A stretch of DNA of 64,000 bases from Polynucleobacter kasalickyi. GTDB lineage: Bacteria > Pseudomonadota > Gammaproteobacteria > Burkholderiales > Burkholderiaceae. Numbering within the stretch: position 1 is the stretch's first letter; every line of letters begins with the position of its first letter. The notes beneath the pieces are model-generated. The model saw only the letters and a list, made by a program, of their open reading frames with translations. It was not told where the DNA came from and did no database searches. Made by a program: the position numbers and the translations under genes. This document shows, piece by piece, positions 28,594-38,050 of this stretch. The stretch is from the NCBI RefSeq assembly GCF_900176405.1, contig NZ_FWXJ01000007.1:89051-153050 (forward strand), given 5' to 3'.

Positions 28594-29025
28594 TTACCAC
28601 GGTGTAACTGGAGGAACTTCGCAAGGACCTTCTGTTTCTACAGATGCAAAATCTGCTGGGCCAACGATTTCTAGGTACTCCATATCCGGTGAGTAATCAA
28701 ATAAATAATGAACGATACCTGGTGCTTGATGAACACAGTCTCCAGCGGAAACCAAGGTCACCTTATCTTCATACATAAATCTAGCCCAACCTTTCATCAT
28801 GATGACGATTTGAAAATCCGCCACATGATAATGCCAACCGGTACCATCGGTTGGTGGGAGATTGGCTTTCACGAGATGCGCAATTACTTTGCCGTGCGTA
28901 GCCTTTGCCACGCCTAAATCCCGGTATAAAAAGAAGTCTCTTAATCCATCTGGCAAGTATTTTGTATCACCAGGTTTAATATGAGAAAAATCTGTAGTTC
29001 TTTCAATTGCAGTTATGTTTTCCAT
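28594..29025 (-). CDS. Small cupin-domain protein
   Basis: The 143-residue single-domain cupin has GWHYHVADFQIVIMMKG (about 61-77), with His-x-His metal ligands, and a second half with GDCVHQAPGIVHYLFD (about 94-109). Both metal motifs are intact, unlike the cupin at 12839. A small-molecule dioxygenase, isomerase or sensor is possible. It lies two bases after the GST stop and sixteen bases before phaZ on the same strand, so the three are probably cotranscribed; the link with polymer turnover is unclear. Confidence 0.82.
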   Translation of the reverse strand: MENITAIERTTDFSHIKPGDTKYLPDGLRDFFLYRDLGVAKATHGKVIAHLVKANLPPTDGTGWHYHVADFQIVIMMKGWARFMYEDKVTLVSAGDCVHQAPGIVHYLFDYSPDMEYLEIVGPADFASVETEGPCEVPPVTPW

Positions 29026-29027
29026 GA

Positions 29028-29696
29028 TTAAAACTCCACGTCTAGTTCTTCAATATCATCGGGTTCTTGAAGGGCGCCCATCACCCATTCCTGCATCTGC
29101 GGCATCGCTAAAATCGTATTGCTGTACTGCAAACACATACCTGTCAATGGAATATTGTAGGTTTGGAATCTTGTTACCACAGGCGCAAACATCGCATCTG
29201 CAATGGTCGGGGTTTTACCAAATAAGAATGGGCCTTTGTAGAGCGTTAAACACTCTTCCCAAATAGTAAGAATACGTTGAATATCTTGTTGCGCCTTTGA
29301 CCAAACTTTAAAGTTGTTTAACTTCACTTTGAGGTTCATTGGCAAGGATGCTCGCATGGATGCAAAACCAGAATGCATCTCTCCTGAAATCGAACGACAA
29401 TGCACGCGTTGTTTCATATTGGTTGGTAATAACTTCGCCTCTGGGCAAATTTCATTGAGGTACTCACCAATTGCTAAGGTGTCCCATATTTTGAGGCCTT
29501 GATGATCTAAGCGGGGAACTAGGATAGATGGTGAAAGCAATAACAACTCTGCCCTATTCTCTAAGCTATCGGACTCCACAGCTATCTCCTCAAAGGGTAG
29601 CCCTGATAGCTTAACCATTAACCACCCCCTCAGTGACCAGGAGGAGTAGTTTTTACTACTAATAGTTAAGGTCGTTTTATTTGCCTTAGTTGCCAT
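29028..29696 (-). CDS. Glutathione S-transferase
   Basis: The protein (222 residues from ATG 29696) has an N-terminal thioredoxin fold, ISSKNYSSWSLRGWL with a candidate Ser at the active-site turn, then VPRLDHQGLKIWDTLAIGEYL, the glutathione-binding cis-Pro and DT-type region. A helical C-domain follows. ATG 29696 has AGGTG at good distance; a GTG at 29705 would add three residues. The family conjugates glutathione or acts as reductase/isomerase. It heads the GST-cupin-phaZ cluster. Confidence 0.85.
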   Translation of the reverse strand: MATKANKTTLTISSKNYSSWSLRGWLMVKLSGLPFEEIAVESDSLENRAELLLLSPSILVPRLDHQGLKIWDTLAIGEYLNEICPEAKLLPTNMKQRVHCRSISGEMHSGFASMRASLPMNLKVKLNNFKVWSKAQQDIQRILTIWEECLTLYKGPFLFGKTPTIADAMFAPVVTRFQTYNIPLTGMCLQYSNTILAMPQMQEWVMGALQEPDDIEELDVEF

Positions 29697-29793
29697 ACAT
29701 TTCACCTATCTCGTTAGACATATAACAATTACAGTCTAGTAGTGAAAAATAGGATCAGAAAAATAAAAGCACTTGATAAGTGCAAAATAAAAA

Positions 29794-29829
29794 AAATTCC
29801 CCAAGAAGAAGTTAACTATTGGGGAATTT
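29794..29829 (-). terminator. Terminator of the Dpp-type ABC operon
   Basis: Read on the minus strand, an 11-base-pair stem (AAATTCCCCAA with its complement) and 14-base loop are followed by a run of eight T residues. It lies directly downstream of the last ABC ATPase gene, 48 bases after its stop. A second small hairpin, GCACTT/AAGTGC with a GAT loop at 29769-29783, follows and may reinforce it. Confidence 0.88.
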
Positions 29830-29877
29830 CGTAAAAATACTTCAATTATCAAAATATACAACCCGATAAGAAGTAGT

Positions 29878-30855
29878 TTAATTATTAATTAATGGATTCC
29901 AACATGCCACTTGGGTTTGATTTAGATTAATTAAATAGGGTGCATCTCTTTCACATTCTTGGTTTGCATAGTTACATCTTTTCGCAAAAGAACATCCCTT
30001 CACAAATTCGCCCATTTGTGGTGGCGACCCTGGAATAGCTTGCAATGATTTACCTTTAGACTCAAAGGTCACTACTGAATTAAATAATCCTTCCGTGTAG
30101 GGGTGTAATGGATGGGCTAAGATCGTATCAAGATCAGCTTTCTCAACGATTTTTCCTGCATACATAACGGCAATTTGATCGGCTAATTCTGTGGCGGCAC
30201 CAATATCATGGGTGACAAAAATCAGTGCCATGTTCAATTCCTTTTGTAACTCTTTGAGCAATAATAAAATTTGCATTTGCACGGTTGCATCTAGGGCCGT
30301 AGTGGGTTCATCAGCTAGCAGAATTTTTGGATGACAAGCCAGTGCCAAAGCAATCATCGCACGTTGCCTCATCCCGCCGGATAGCTCATGTGGATTGGCT
30401 TTAAAACGTTCTCTGGACTGAGGAATTTTCACCATATCTAATAAATCAAGGGCACGATTTTTTGCTTCTTGATGTGAAATAGATTCGTGGGCTCTGATCA
30501 TCTCTACGATTTGATAGCCGATGGTATAGACTGGATCAAATGCAGCCCCAGACTCTTGAAAAACCATCGAGACCGCTTTACCACGATAGTCAATAAGCTC
30601 TTTTTTTGTCAGATCAAGAACATTTTTACCCCCAAAAAGGATCTCCCCAGAAATCATCGTATTACGCTCTTCATAAAGCCTTAATAAGGCGCGAAGTGTT
30701 ACGCTTTTACCGGAACCTGATTCTCCCAGTAAAACTAAAGATTCCTTTTCATGAAGTTCAAAATTTAAACCATTTAGAACTCTAGTGGAGTGATGGGAAT
30801 CTTTTATAAAATCCAAATGAAGCTGATTTACTTTTAAAAGTGGGCTATTTTTCAT
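29878..30855 (-). CDS. Oligopeptide/dipeptide-type ABC ATPase (DppD-like)
   Basis: This ATPase has Walker A GESGSGKS, signature LSGGMRQR, Walker B ILLADEPTTALD and the C-terminal Opp/Dpp cysteine region (GCSFAKRCNYA), usual for peptide/nickel importers. ATG 30855, seven bases past the preceding gene's stop, is my choice; ATG 30891 would add twelve residues and overlap the upstream gene. It is the last gene of the dppA-B-C-F-D-like set, ending at a strong terminator. Confidence 0.88.
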   Translation of the reverse strand: MKNSPLLKVNQLHLDFIKDSHHSTRVLNGLNFELHEKESLVLLGESGSGKSVTLRALLRLYEERNTMISGEILFGGKNVLDLTKKELIDYRGKAVSMVFQESGAAFDPVYTIGYQIVEMIRAHESISHQEAKNRALDLLDMVKIPQSRERFKANPHELSGGMRQRAMIALALACHPKILLADEPTTALDATVQMQILLLLKELQKELNMALIFVTHDIGAATELADQIAVMYAGKIVEKADLDTILAHPLHPYTEGLFNSVVTFESKGKSLQAIPGSPPQMGEFVKGCSFAKRCNYANQECERDAPYLINLNQTQVACWNPLINN

Positions 30856-30862
30856 TACGGTA

Positions 30863-31900
30863 TTAATCCAAAGTTTTCTGAGCATGGGCAAGGTGGCAAG
30901 CTACCCAATAATCTTGATATGGCTCGACAAGGTTTAACTTCGGCTCCACAGCACAAATATCTTTTGCATGCGGACAACGCTCTTTAAATTTACAACCACT
31001 CGGTAAATCAATTGGGTTGGGAGGATCACCAGATAGGATGATTTTTTCAACACCATTCTTCTTTTTATATTCAGGTACAGAAGAAAATAATGCTTTTGTA
31101 TAAGGGTGTCGTGGTTGCTCAAATATTTTTTGCGATGGACCGTACTCTACAATCTGCCCCAAATACATGACAATCAAACGATCACTAATGTAATTTACAA
31201 CCTGTAAATCATGCGAAATAAATAGAAAAGTAAGTTGGCTTTCTTTTTTTAACTCAATTAGTAAATTTAAAATTTGTGCCTGAACCGACTTATCTAATGC
31301 AGCAACTGACTCATCAAGAATAAGCATTTTCGGATTGAATGCCAAGGCACGAGCAATGTTGACCCGTTGACGCTGCCCACCTGATAATTCGCTTGGATAA
31401 CGGTTTCCAAAATGATTGGCATCTAGTCCAACCCGACCTAATAGTTGAATAGCTAATTCTCTGGCATCCTCTTTCTTCATGCCATGCATGGTGGGACCAA
31501 AGGCAATTGCTTCCTCAATGGTTAATCTAGGATTTAATGAAGAGTATGAATCTTGGAAAACCATTTGTAAGTTTTTTCTCAAATTTTTGAGAGAGATACC
31601 ACGCATTTCATTGACGCCTTGACCATCAAAGATCAAATCTCCAGAATCATTTTTCAATAATCCTGAGATTAATTTTGCCAAAGTTGATTTACCACAGCCA
31701 GACTCACCGACAACGCCAAGTGTCTCGCCTTTTTTTAATTCAAAGCTTACGCCATTGACAGCGTGGACGTATTTTTTTTCTTTAGAAAAAAGTAAACCTT
31801 TTATAGGAAATCTTTTGTACAACTGATCAATAATTAAAAGTGGTTGATTGGCTCCACCCAAATCAGGATCTTGCAGAATATTTGTTTGACTAACGCTCAT
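30863..31900 (-). CDS. Oligopeptide/dipeptide-type ABC ATPase (DppF-like)
   Basis: The 345-residue ATPase has Walker A GESGCGKST, signature LSGGQRQR, Walker B MLILDESVAALD and a cysteine-bearing tail GCKFKERCPHA. Such C-terminal domains are present in paired Opp/Dpp ATPases, and two different ATPases per transporter is the rule. Walker B carries DES rather than DEP, a tolerated variation. Its start overlaps the stop of the upstream permease gene by four bases (ATGA), showing translational coupling. Confidence 0.9.
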   Translation of the reverse strand: MSVSQTNILQDPDLGGANQPLLIIDQLYKRFPIKGLLFSKEKKYVHAVNGVSFELKKGETLGVVGESGCGKSTLAKLISGLLKNDSGDLIFDGQGVNEMRGISLKNLRKNLQMVFQDSYSSLNPRLTIEEAIAFGPTMHGMKKEDARELAIQLLGRVGLDANHFGNRYPSELSGGQRQRVNIARALAFNPKMLILDESVAALDKSVQAQILNLLIELKKESQLTFLFISHDLQVVNYISDRLIVMYLGQIVEYGPSQKIFEQPRHPYTKALFSSVPEYKKKNGVEKIILSGDPPNPIDLPSGCKFKERCPHAKDICAVEPKLNLVEPYQDYWVACHLAHAQKTLD

Positions 31901-32772
31901 GATTTCCTCGACATCGCCTGACGGAATGCATCTGAAAGTAGGTTAAATGCAATCGATGTAATGAATAGCCAAATCCCAGGCAATGCTGCAAGCAAAGGTT
32001 TGGTATAAATAGATGGTCTTAAAGTATTTAACATCAATCCCCACTCTGGCTCTGGAGGCTTTACGCCTAATCCTAAAAAAGACAGGCCTGAAGCTAGAAT
32101 CATACAAACGCTAATTAAACTGGTAGCGTATACAAAAATGGGACCAACCACATTACTGAGAATATGAACACGAATAATGGTTAAGGAACTAGCACCACTC
32201 ATTCTTGCGGCATCGATGTATTCCATATTTCGTATTTGAGTAGCAGCACTTTCTGCCACGCGAACTATCTGCGGTGTGAAAACCACTGTCAAAGCAATAA
32301 TGCTATTCATCACTCCGGGTCCCATTGCTCCCGAGATTGCTACCGCCAGTAATACGGAAGGAAATGCATAAAAAATATCTAGTGTTCGCATCACAAAAGT
32401 ATTTAATTTTCCACCAATAAAACCACTCACTAAACCAATCGCTGTACCAATTACAAAAGCTAGCAATATGGGCGTAAAGCCGATTAAAAGAGTCATCCGA
32501 CCGCCATAAATTAGGCGTGTCAACATATCTCTTCCAAGTTCATCAGTGCCTAATAAGTGTCCAGGAGCACCAATCTCTAACAACCTAGCGCTCATCGAAC
32601 CCTGATAAGGATCATAGGCACATATCCAGGGTGCTAGTAGGGCGGACAAAAAAATACTAATCACAATCAATCCACTTACCCAGGCTGATCGATCTTTAAG
32701 AAAGATCTCAAAAACATCTAACCAATAAGTTTTTCTCTTGGCGGGAATAGGTTTAGTAGCGGTTATTTCCAT
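31897..32772 (-). CDS. Peptide/nickel-type ABC permease (DppC-like)
   Basis: The 291-residue inner-membrane permease has about six membrane spans and the EAA loop in AARMSGASSLTIIRVHILSN. The N-terminal segment before the first helix and the GTDELGRDMLTRLIYGGR motif are typical for DppC/OppC. It forms a heterodimer with the DppB-like protein. It is two bases downstream of that permease gene and overlaps the ATPase gene by four bases. A general oligopeptide, opine or nickel substrate is possible. Confidence 0.92.
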   Translation of the reverse strand: MEITATKPIPAKRKTYWLDVFEIFLKDRSAWVSGLIVISIFLSALLAPWICAYDPYQGSMSARLLEIGAPGHLLGTDELGRDMLTRLIYGGRMTLLIGFTPILLAFVIGTAIGLVSGFIGGKLNTFVMRTLDIFYAFPSVLLAVAISGAMGPGVMNSIIALTVVFTPQIVRVAESAATQIRNMEYIDAARMSGASSLTIIRVHILSNVVGPIFVYATSLISVCMILASGLSFLGLGVKPPEPEWGLMLNTLRPSIYTKPLLAALPGIWLFITSIAFNLLSDAFRQAMSRKS

Positions 32773-32774
32773 GC

Positions 32775-33725
32775 TTATGACCTCATGATTCGTGGGTCAA
32801 GAACCGATTGCAATATATCAATCATCAAATTTAAAGCCACAAAAAACATACATAAAATTAATACAATTCCCTGTAATAAAGGAAAATCACGTTGAAAAAT
32901 AGCAATATTCAAAAGAAAACCTGTACCAGGCCAAGAAAATACTGTTTCAATCAAAATAGATCCGCCCATCAGATAGCCAATTTGCAAACCAACGACCGCC
33001 AATACCATCGGTAGTGCATTGCGAATGACATGTTTCAGAATTGCTAAATCAGTTAAACCACGCGCTTTGAGTGAGACTAAGAACTCGCGACTTAATATGT
33101 CGGCCACAATAGACTTCACACTCCGCGTAATAATTCCTGTTGGAATTACCGCCATCGTGATGGCAGGTAACAACATAAACTTCAGATGTTCGAAATCCCA
33201 ATAGAAGGTGCCACTATCTGGCCCTGCTCCCATAGCAGGTAACCATCCTAACCACACTGAAAACACAATGGTCAAAACCAAACCCAACCAATAGTGCGGA
33301 ACGCTGATCCCAATCAAAGAAATCAAAGTAGCAACTCGATCAATCCAAGAGTTCTGATAAAAGCCCGCTACGCCACCTAATAAAAAGCCCAAACTAACAC
33401 CGATAAAGCTAGCAATCAGCGCAATGGAAAGTGTATGTGAAAATGCCGTAGCAATCTCACCTCGTACGGGTCTTCCAGAAGCAATAGAAACACCTAAATC
33501 ACCGCTTAAAGATTTCTTTAACCACATCAAATACTGCACTGGCACTGGACGGTCCAATCCATAACTAACCTTTAATGCTTGCACCACTTCATCCGGCGCA
33601 TCTGCTGGAGCAATTGCGCTGATTGGATCGCCAGGAGCCATAAAAACTAATGCGAAGGTTAAAATTGATACCCCAAGAACAATAGGTACAGCAAATAAAA
33701 TTCGCTTGATTAGATATAAAAACAT
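32775..33725 (-). CDS. Peptide/nickel-type ABC permease (DppB-like)
   Basis: The 316-residue inner-membrane protein opens MFLYLIKRILFAVPIVLGVS and later FMAPGDPISA, as in DppB/OppB proteins, and has an EAA-like loop near LKARGLTDLAILKHVIRN. It pairs with the DppC-like protein to form the membrane channel. It lies three bases after the binding-protein gene. Length is normal for the family and no key features are missing. Confidence 0.92.
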   Translation of the reverse strand: MFLYLIKRILFAVPIVLGVSILTFALVFMAPGDPISAIAPADAPDEVVQALKVSYGLDRPVPVQYLMWLKKSLSGDLGVSIASGRPVRGEIATAFSHTLSIALIASFIGVSLGFLLGGVAGFYQNSWIDRVATLISLIGISVPHYWLGLVLTIVFSVWLGWLPAMGAGPDSGTFYWDFEHLKFMLLPAITMAVIPTGIITRSVKSIVADILSREFLVSLKARGLTDLAILKHVIRNALPMVLAVVGLQIGYLMGGSILIETVFSWPGTGFLLNIAIFQRDFPLLQGIVLILCMFFVALNLMIDILQSVLDPRIMRS

Positions 33726-33728
33726 TTT

Positions 33729-35342
33729 TTACATCTTGATCGTTGTCAAATCTTGAAACCAATGCTGTGCTTGGGTATAGTTCTTCACTTTAGGTGAGAG
33801 CATGTGTGGATTCGTATCATGAACTACCCATACCATTAAGGCATCATTCACCATTGCTTCATGAACTTTAGCTAAATAGCCATCTTGCTTTTTGGTGTCA
33901 TATGTAGTTCGAATTTGTTTAATCAAATCATCAATCACTGGGTTAGCATAACCGCCCCAGTTCACTCCGTTTGGAGCGATATATTTACTATCCATGAATC
34001 GAACTAGAGCATAGAATGGATCAGCTGTAACATAGCCAAGGTTAATGGCTGTGATTCCTTTGCCCGCATTGAGAGGATCAGCAGAACCTTTTCTCCAATG
34101 GACATATAGATTTTCTAATTCAACGACTTCGAATTCGATATTAATCCCAATTTCAGCTAAACTTTGCTGCATAAATTCGTTCATTGGCAAGGACAACATC
34201 TGACCCGTTCCGCCTTTAGCAATAATCACTTTTGCCTTTACTGGACGATCTTTAGAATATCCTGCTTGCTTCATCAGTTCTTTGGCAGCAGCTAAGTCAT
34301 ATTTGATTTCGAAGTTTGGCTTACCAAACCAGGGATTGGTTTTATCAAGCTGACCAAATGCTGGCTGAGCTAAACCGTTCATCAAGGCTACTACTGCATT
34401 ACGATCAATCGCAAGGTTTGCCGCTTTTCTAACGCGAATATCTAACCATGGTGAGCCTAATTGAGTACTAAAGTGGTATGGCCATACGTGAGGAGTCACG
34501 TTTTGAACTAATTTATATCCAGAGGACTTTAATTTTTGTACAGAATCTGGTGGCGGACTTTCAATCATATCCACTTGACCATTCATCAGTGCATTGACGC
34601 GCGTTAAAGCATCAGGAATCGTTAACAAAATCACCCGATCCGTTTGGGCTAGTCTAGTCTTATCCCAGTAGTCATTAAACTTCACTAACTCGGCACGTTC
34701 ACGAGGAACTAGCTTTTCTAATTTAAATGGTCCTGTTCCAGACGGCTCATAAGAAAACTTATTCCAATCCTTCGTTTTAGCCCATTGAGTAGGACTTGAA
34801 ATTAAAAACCACGGGAGTTGATAAGGGAATAAAGCATCTTCAGCTTTTGTAACGATATCAACATGTAAGTCATCCACTTTTTTAAAGCTAGCAATTGAAG
34901 GAATTCTAGGCTTTACTTGAGCTGCTTGCTTCGCATCGTATTGCTCAGATTTATCATTGAGCACCTTCTCTAAGTTCCAAATAACCGCCTCAGCATCTAA
35001 TAAAGAACCGTCATGAAATTTGACCCCTTTGCGTAAGGTAAAGTGCCAAACTTTTTTATCTTTATCGTCTACCTTCCAATCTGTAGCTAAACCTTTAGCG
35101 AGTTTGCCAGGACGATTTGAAATATTTGCTTCCCAAGCAATCAATGGGTCATAAATAGTATGCCCTGTAAATTGATATCCACCAGCGCCTTCATTGGGTT
35201 GTCCAGCAGTGAGTGGAATGTCAGCCATTGAAATACCATAACGTACGACTGTTTCAGCAGAAGCTTGTTGGTTGAGAAGCAACCCACAAAATACCACCAC
35301 CAGCCATTTCAGCAAGGATGCACGTTTCGAAATTAGATTCAT
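33729..35342 (-). CDS. Peptide/nickel-type ABC substrate-binding protein (DppA-like)
   Basis: The protein (about 537 residues from ATG 35342, which has GGGAAA before it) has a leader ending near NQQASA. The SBP_bac_5 fold follows, with the KVWHFTLRKGVKFHDGS segment typical of DppA/OppA-like receptors, and FEVV and AKELMKQAGY regions further on. An upstream in-frame start at 35384 would put fourteen residues ahead of the signal peptide, so I do not use it. It is the first gene of the importer, 157 bases after the RraA-family gene. Peptides, opines, glutathione or other organic solutes are all possible. Confidence 0.9.
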   Translation of the reverse strand: MNLISKRASLLKWLVVVFCGLLLNQQASAETVVRYGISMADIPLTAGQPNEGAGGYQFTGHTIYDPLIAWEANISNRPGKLAKGLATDWKVDDKDKKVWHFTLRKGVKFHDGSLLDAEAVIWNLEKVLNDKSEQYDAKQAAQVKPRIPSIASFKKVDDLHVDIVTKAEDALFPYQLPWFLISSPTQWAKTKDWNKFSYEPSGTGPFKLEKLVPRERAELVKFNDYWDKTRLAQTDRVILLTIPDALTRVNALMNGQVDMIESPPPDSVQKLKSSGYKLVQNVTPHVWPYHFSTQLGSPWLDIRVRKAANLAIDRNAVVALMNGLAQPAFGQLDKTNPWFGKPNFEIKYDLAAAKELMKQAGYSKDRPVKAKVIIAKGGTGQMLSLPMNEFMQQSLAEIGINIEFEVVELENLYVHWRKGSADPLNAGKGITAINLGYVTADPFYALVRFMDSKYIAPNGVNWGGYANPVIDDLIKQIRTTYDTKKQDGYLAKVHEAMVNDALMVWVVHDTNPHMLSPKVKNYTQAQHWFQDLTTIKM

Positions 35343-35499
35343 TGAAATTTCCCAGTTGAGTTTCAAAAACCTAATTATCAGCAAGTGAACCTTGACGGAA
35401 TACCCGGACCTCCCCAGAAGTGGGCGGCATTTTCCAATTCAAAACATATTCACCTTATTGGTGCGGATTAGGGGAAACCCTAGATTAACGCGTGATGTT

Positions 35500-36234
35500 T
35501 CAAGGAAGCGGATTCACGATGTCAGGTATCGACCAACCCTGGTTAATTTTTTGACTTAAGTCCTCTTCGAGGCGTACTTTTTTTTGCGCTAAAAGTAATA
35601 CGGCATCAACGAATTGTCGAGGGACAAAACAAACACCTGACTCATCGGCTACGACTAAATCACCTGGATTTACCAGCACATCACAAATAGTGACAGGTCC
35701 ATTAATTTCCTCAGACTGCCCCCTCCACTTACCTGTAATTGGTGTGACCCCTTTTGACCAAATGGGGTATTCAGACTCTTTAAAATCGGCTACATCGCGA
35801 ACTACTCCGTCCACTATTGCTCCCAGCTCCCCCTGGCGCTTACCCATTCGACCGCCAACGCCGCCCATATTTGAGGCAGATTGAACGCCTTGAATCACTA
35901 AAACATCACCAGTTTGTGCCAAATTATGACACTCTGCTTCCGCCATTAAGTTATTTTTAGAGCGGACAATTTCATTCAAGTCACCTTGTCTTGCGACATT
36001 TCTCAACGTTAATGCAAGTCCTACTAAGTGACTCCCTGGAATGATGCACTTCAACATAGAACCAGGTATTGCTCCTGGTATACCTAGTTCATCTAATGCA
36101 TCAGATACTGCACAAGTACAGTGACCAAGGTCCCTAAATGCCTGCAAGATAGACTCAGAGATACGTGGGGTTTCGATTCGGTTAATTTTGTTCGGATCAA
36201 TCTTGCCGGTCAATCTTGGATGATTTCCACTCAT
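35500..36234 (-). CDS. RraA/HMG-CHA aldolase-family protein
   Basis: The 244-residue protein has the RraA-family core GGVGGRMGKRQGELGA and GAIVDGVVRDVADF, the Gly/Arg-Asp signature that binds metal and a keto-acid. Family members include the RNase E regulator RraA and class II 4-hydroxy-4-methyl-2-oxoglutarate/4-carboxy-4-hydroxy-2-oxoadipate aldolases; the extended N-terminus (about 25 residues) points toward the aldolase-type branch. Its start overlaps the LeuD-like stop by four bases, so it forms one operon with a hydratase pair. A retro-aldol reaction on the hydrated product is the natural reading, not proven. Confidence 0.85.
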   Translation of the reverse strand: MSGNHPRLTGKIDPNKINRIETPRISESILQAFRDLGHCTCAVSDALDELGIPGAIPGSMLKCIIPGSHLVGLALTLRNVARQGDLNEIVRSKNNLMAEAECHNLAQTGDVLVIQGVQSASNMGGVGGRMGKRQGELGAIVDGVVRDVADFKESEYPIWSKGVTPITGKWRGQSEEINGPVTICDVLVNPGDLVVADESGVCFVPRQFVDAVLLLAQKKVRLEEDLSQKINQGWSIPDIVNPLP

Positions 36235-36782
36235 TGAGGAACCTTTCCCTCTAATGGCATCCTCAACTCAGGATGTTCTTCTAAATATTCGATTAACATG
36301 CCTTTTAAACCGTCTTTCTCAATCATTTTTTGAACACCTTGATCGATTGCTGGAAAAGTAATCGAGGTATTTTGAGATAAATTTAACACCTGACCCGTTA
36401 AATAATTAACTTCTAATTCGTCGCCATTGTTTACAAATTGACGAATCCCATGACACTGGGTCAAGCAAGGAATCGCCGTTGCAACCACACCTTGAAAAGC
36501 CCTCACACCCATCGACTCACACAAAATAGTCAATTGCAGGGATTTCATCCCTAATAAACCTGTATTGTGGGCTTTGCCAGCTAAAAAATTTTTTCCACCC
36601 ACAATCACATCACCAGGTTGAATTCGATGAATTAACTCGGGATCAATCTGTGCAAACAAGTGGGGAATAATTTTTTCTGGATCCGTGATACGAGCCGTAA
36701 CCATATCAAATGCAATGACGCCACCGTCATGCGGTATGTCATCACCCAACACATGAGCATGTCCTCTAATGACCCATTCCAT
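36231..36782 (-). CDS. Aconitase-superfamily small subunit (LeuD-like hydratase)
   Basis: The 183-residue protein is the swivel domain of a two-subunit hydro-lyase of the isopropylmalate-isomerase type. It contains GDVIVGGKNFLAGKAHN (about 57-73), the flexible loop used for substrate choice, where leucine-pathway enzymes have a GSSREH-like sequence. Here the loop is shifted to FLAGKAHN, so the substrate is unlikely to be isopropylmalate. It is two bases from the large-subunit gene and overlaps the RraA-type gene by four. Confidence 0.85.
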   Translation of the reverse strand: MEWVIRGHAHVLGDDIPHDGGVIAFDMVTARITDPEKIIPHLFAQIDPELIHRIQPGDVIVGGKNFLAGKAHNTGLLGMKSLQLTILCESMGVRAFQGVVATAIPCLTQCHGIRQFVNNGDELEVNYLTGQVLNLSQNTSITFPAIDQGVQKMIEKDGLKGMLIEYLEEHPELRMPLEGKVPQ

Positions 36783-36784
36783 CT

Positions 36785-38047
36785 TTAACCTTTCAACTTT
36801 TTGCGATCTCTTGGATCTTGAATAAATCCGGAAATTGCCGAGGCCATCACGGTTAATGGACTTCCCAAATAACAGTATCCGTCGGTAGCACCCATGCGAC
36901 CTGCACCATTTGTGGCAGCAGTAGAAATGGATACTTCACCTGGCCCAATTGGCCCACCTACCCCACCGGCGCAGGGACCGCAGCCAGGTGGCAAAATCAT
37001 GGCACCTGCATCCATGAATAAATTCGTCAAACCTTTTTCGGCTAATTGTTTAGCCACACTGACGGTACCTGGCACGAGTATTAAACGAACATGTTCAGCA
37101 ATGCGATGTTTTTGCAATACATTTGCTGCTAGTTGAAAATCGTCAAACATCCCAGAGCCACAGGCCCCGATATAAGCATGGTCAATTTTAAGTCCAGCCA
37201 CCTTTGAAATCTCTACAGCATCATCAGGTGAACCGGGTAAAGATACCTGGGGCACAATTTGGCGAATATCAATTTGCAGAATATTCTCGTAATTCGCATT
37301 GGTATCGCTCCGAACGGATTCCGGGTATTCTTTGAGCATCTGATCCGTAGGTTCAAACATGACGTTAGCGACACCAATTTCAGTTAGCGTATTGCAAAGT
37401 GCCACTTTATAAGATAGCGGCATTCCACGAATTACCTCCCCAGAAAATTCAATAATTCGATAATCGTATTCGACATCAAATTCCTTTGAAGTTAGTTTTG
37501 AACTTAACCAAAAACCTAAATCCCTTGGATGAACTCCAGAAGCATATTCTCCAACCAATTCAATTTTTAAAGTCGGTGGTACGATCAGCCAATTAGTGCC
37601 GGTTGCTAAAACTGCCGTGATGTCAGGACCCGCACGTTGTGCAAAAGCACCAACAGCCCCAAAATTCGTGCAATGCATATCATAGGCAAATAAGAACATT
37701 CCAGGTCTGACCAAACCACTTTCCATTGGGAAAATATGACCATGCCCCCCCCTACCAGCATCGTAAAAATGGCCAACTTGCCACTTCTTTGCAATGGTTC
37801 GGTTGGCGCTTGCCTGTGCAATTGATTTGGGGTTGGTATAAATCACCTGATGATCAGTGACAAACATCACGCGTTCAGGATTGGTAATTCGTTGATACCC
37901 CAATCCATCCAGTTGTTTAAAAGCTGTTTGAATAAACCCATCATGCAGGATCACCAGCTCTGGATTTGGATAAAGGATATCCCCCGGTGCAACCGATTGA
38001 CGGTTGGAGGCTTTCGCTAAAATTTTTTCACTAAGGGTTGAGCCCAT
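36785..38047 (-). CDS. Aconitase-superfamily large subunit (LeuC-like hydratase)
   Basis: The 420-residue protein is the Fe-S catalytic subunit of a two-subunit hydro-lyase. The cluster cysteines are seen at IGACGSGMFDD and in CGPCAGG near the C-terminus. In isopropylmalate and homoaconitate dehydratases the first site reads SCTN; here it is ACGS, so it is a divergent branch. It starts four bases after the Bug stop and is coupled to its small subunit. Hydration of an unsaturated di- or tricarboxylate is likely; dimethylmaleate or oxalomesaconate-like compounds are guesses. Confidence 0.85.
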   Translation of the reverse strand: MGSTLSEKILAKASNRQSVAPGDILYPNPELVILHDGFIQTAFKQLDGLGYQRITNPERVMFVTDHQVIYTNPKSIAQASANRTIAKKWQVGHFYDAGRGGHGHIFPMESGLVRPGMFLFAYDMHCTNFGAVGAFAQRAGPDITAVLATGTNWLIVPPTLKIELVGEYASGVHPRDLGFWLSSKLTSKEFDVEYDYRIIEFSGEVIRGMPLSYKVALCNTLTEIGVANVMFEPTDQMLKEYPESVRSDTNANYENILQIDIRQIVPQVSLPGSPDDAVEISKVAGLKIDHAYIGACGSGMFDDFQLAANVLQKHRIAEHVRLILVPGTVSVAKQLAEKGLTNLFMDAGAMILPPGCGPCAGGVGGPIGPGEVSISTAATNGAGRMGATDGYCYLGSPLTVMASAISGFIQDPRDRKKLKG

Positions 38048-38050
38048 CTG

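Noticed and set aside
35469..35482. TAGGG-GAAA-CCCTA hairpin between rraA-like and dppA-like genes
   Set aside because: Five-base stem without a T-tract; too weak to call a terminator or riboswitch.
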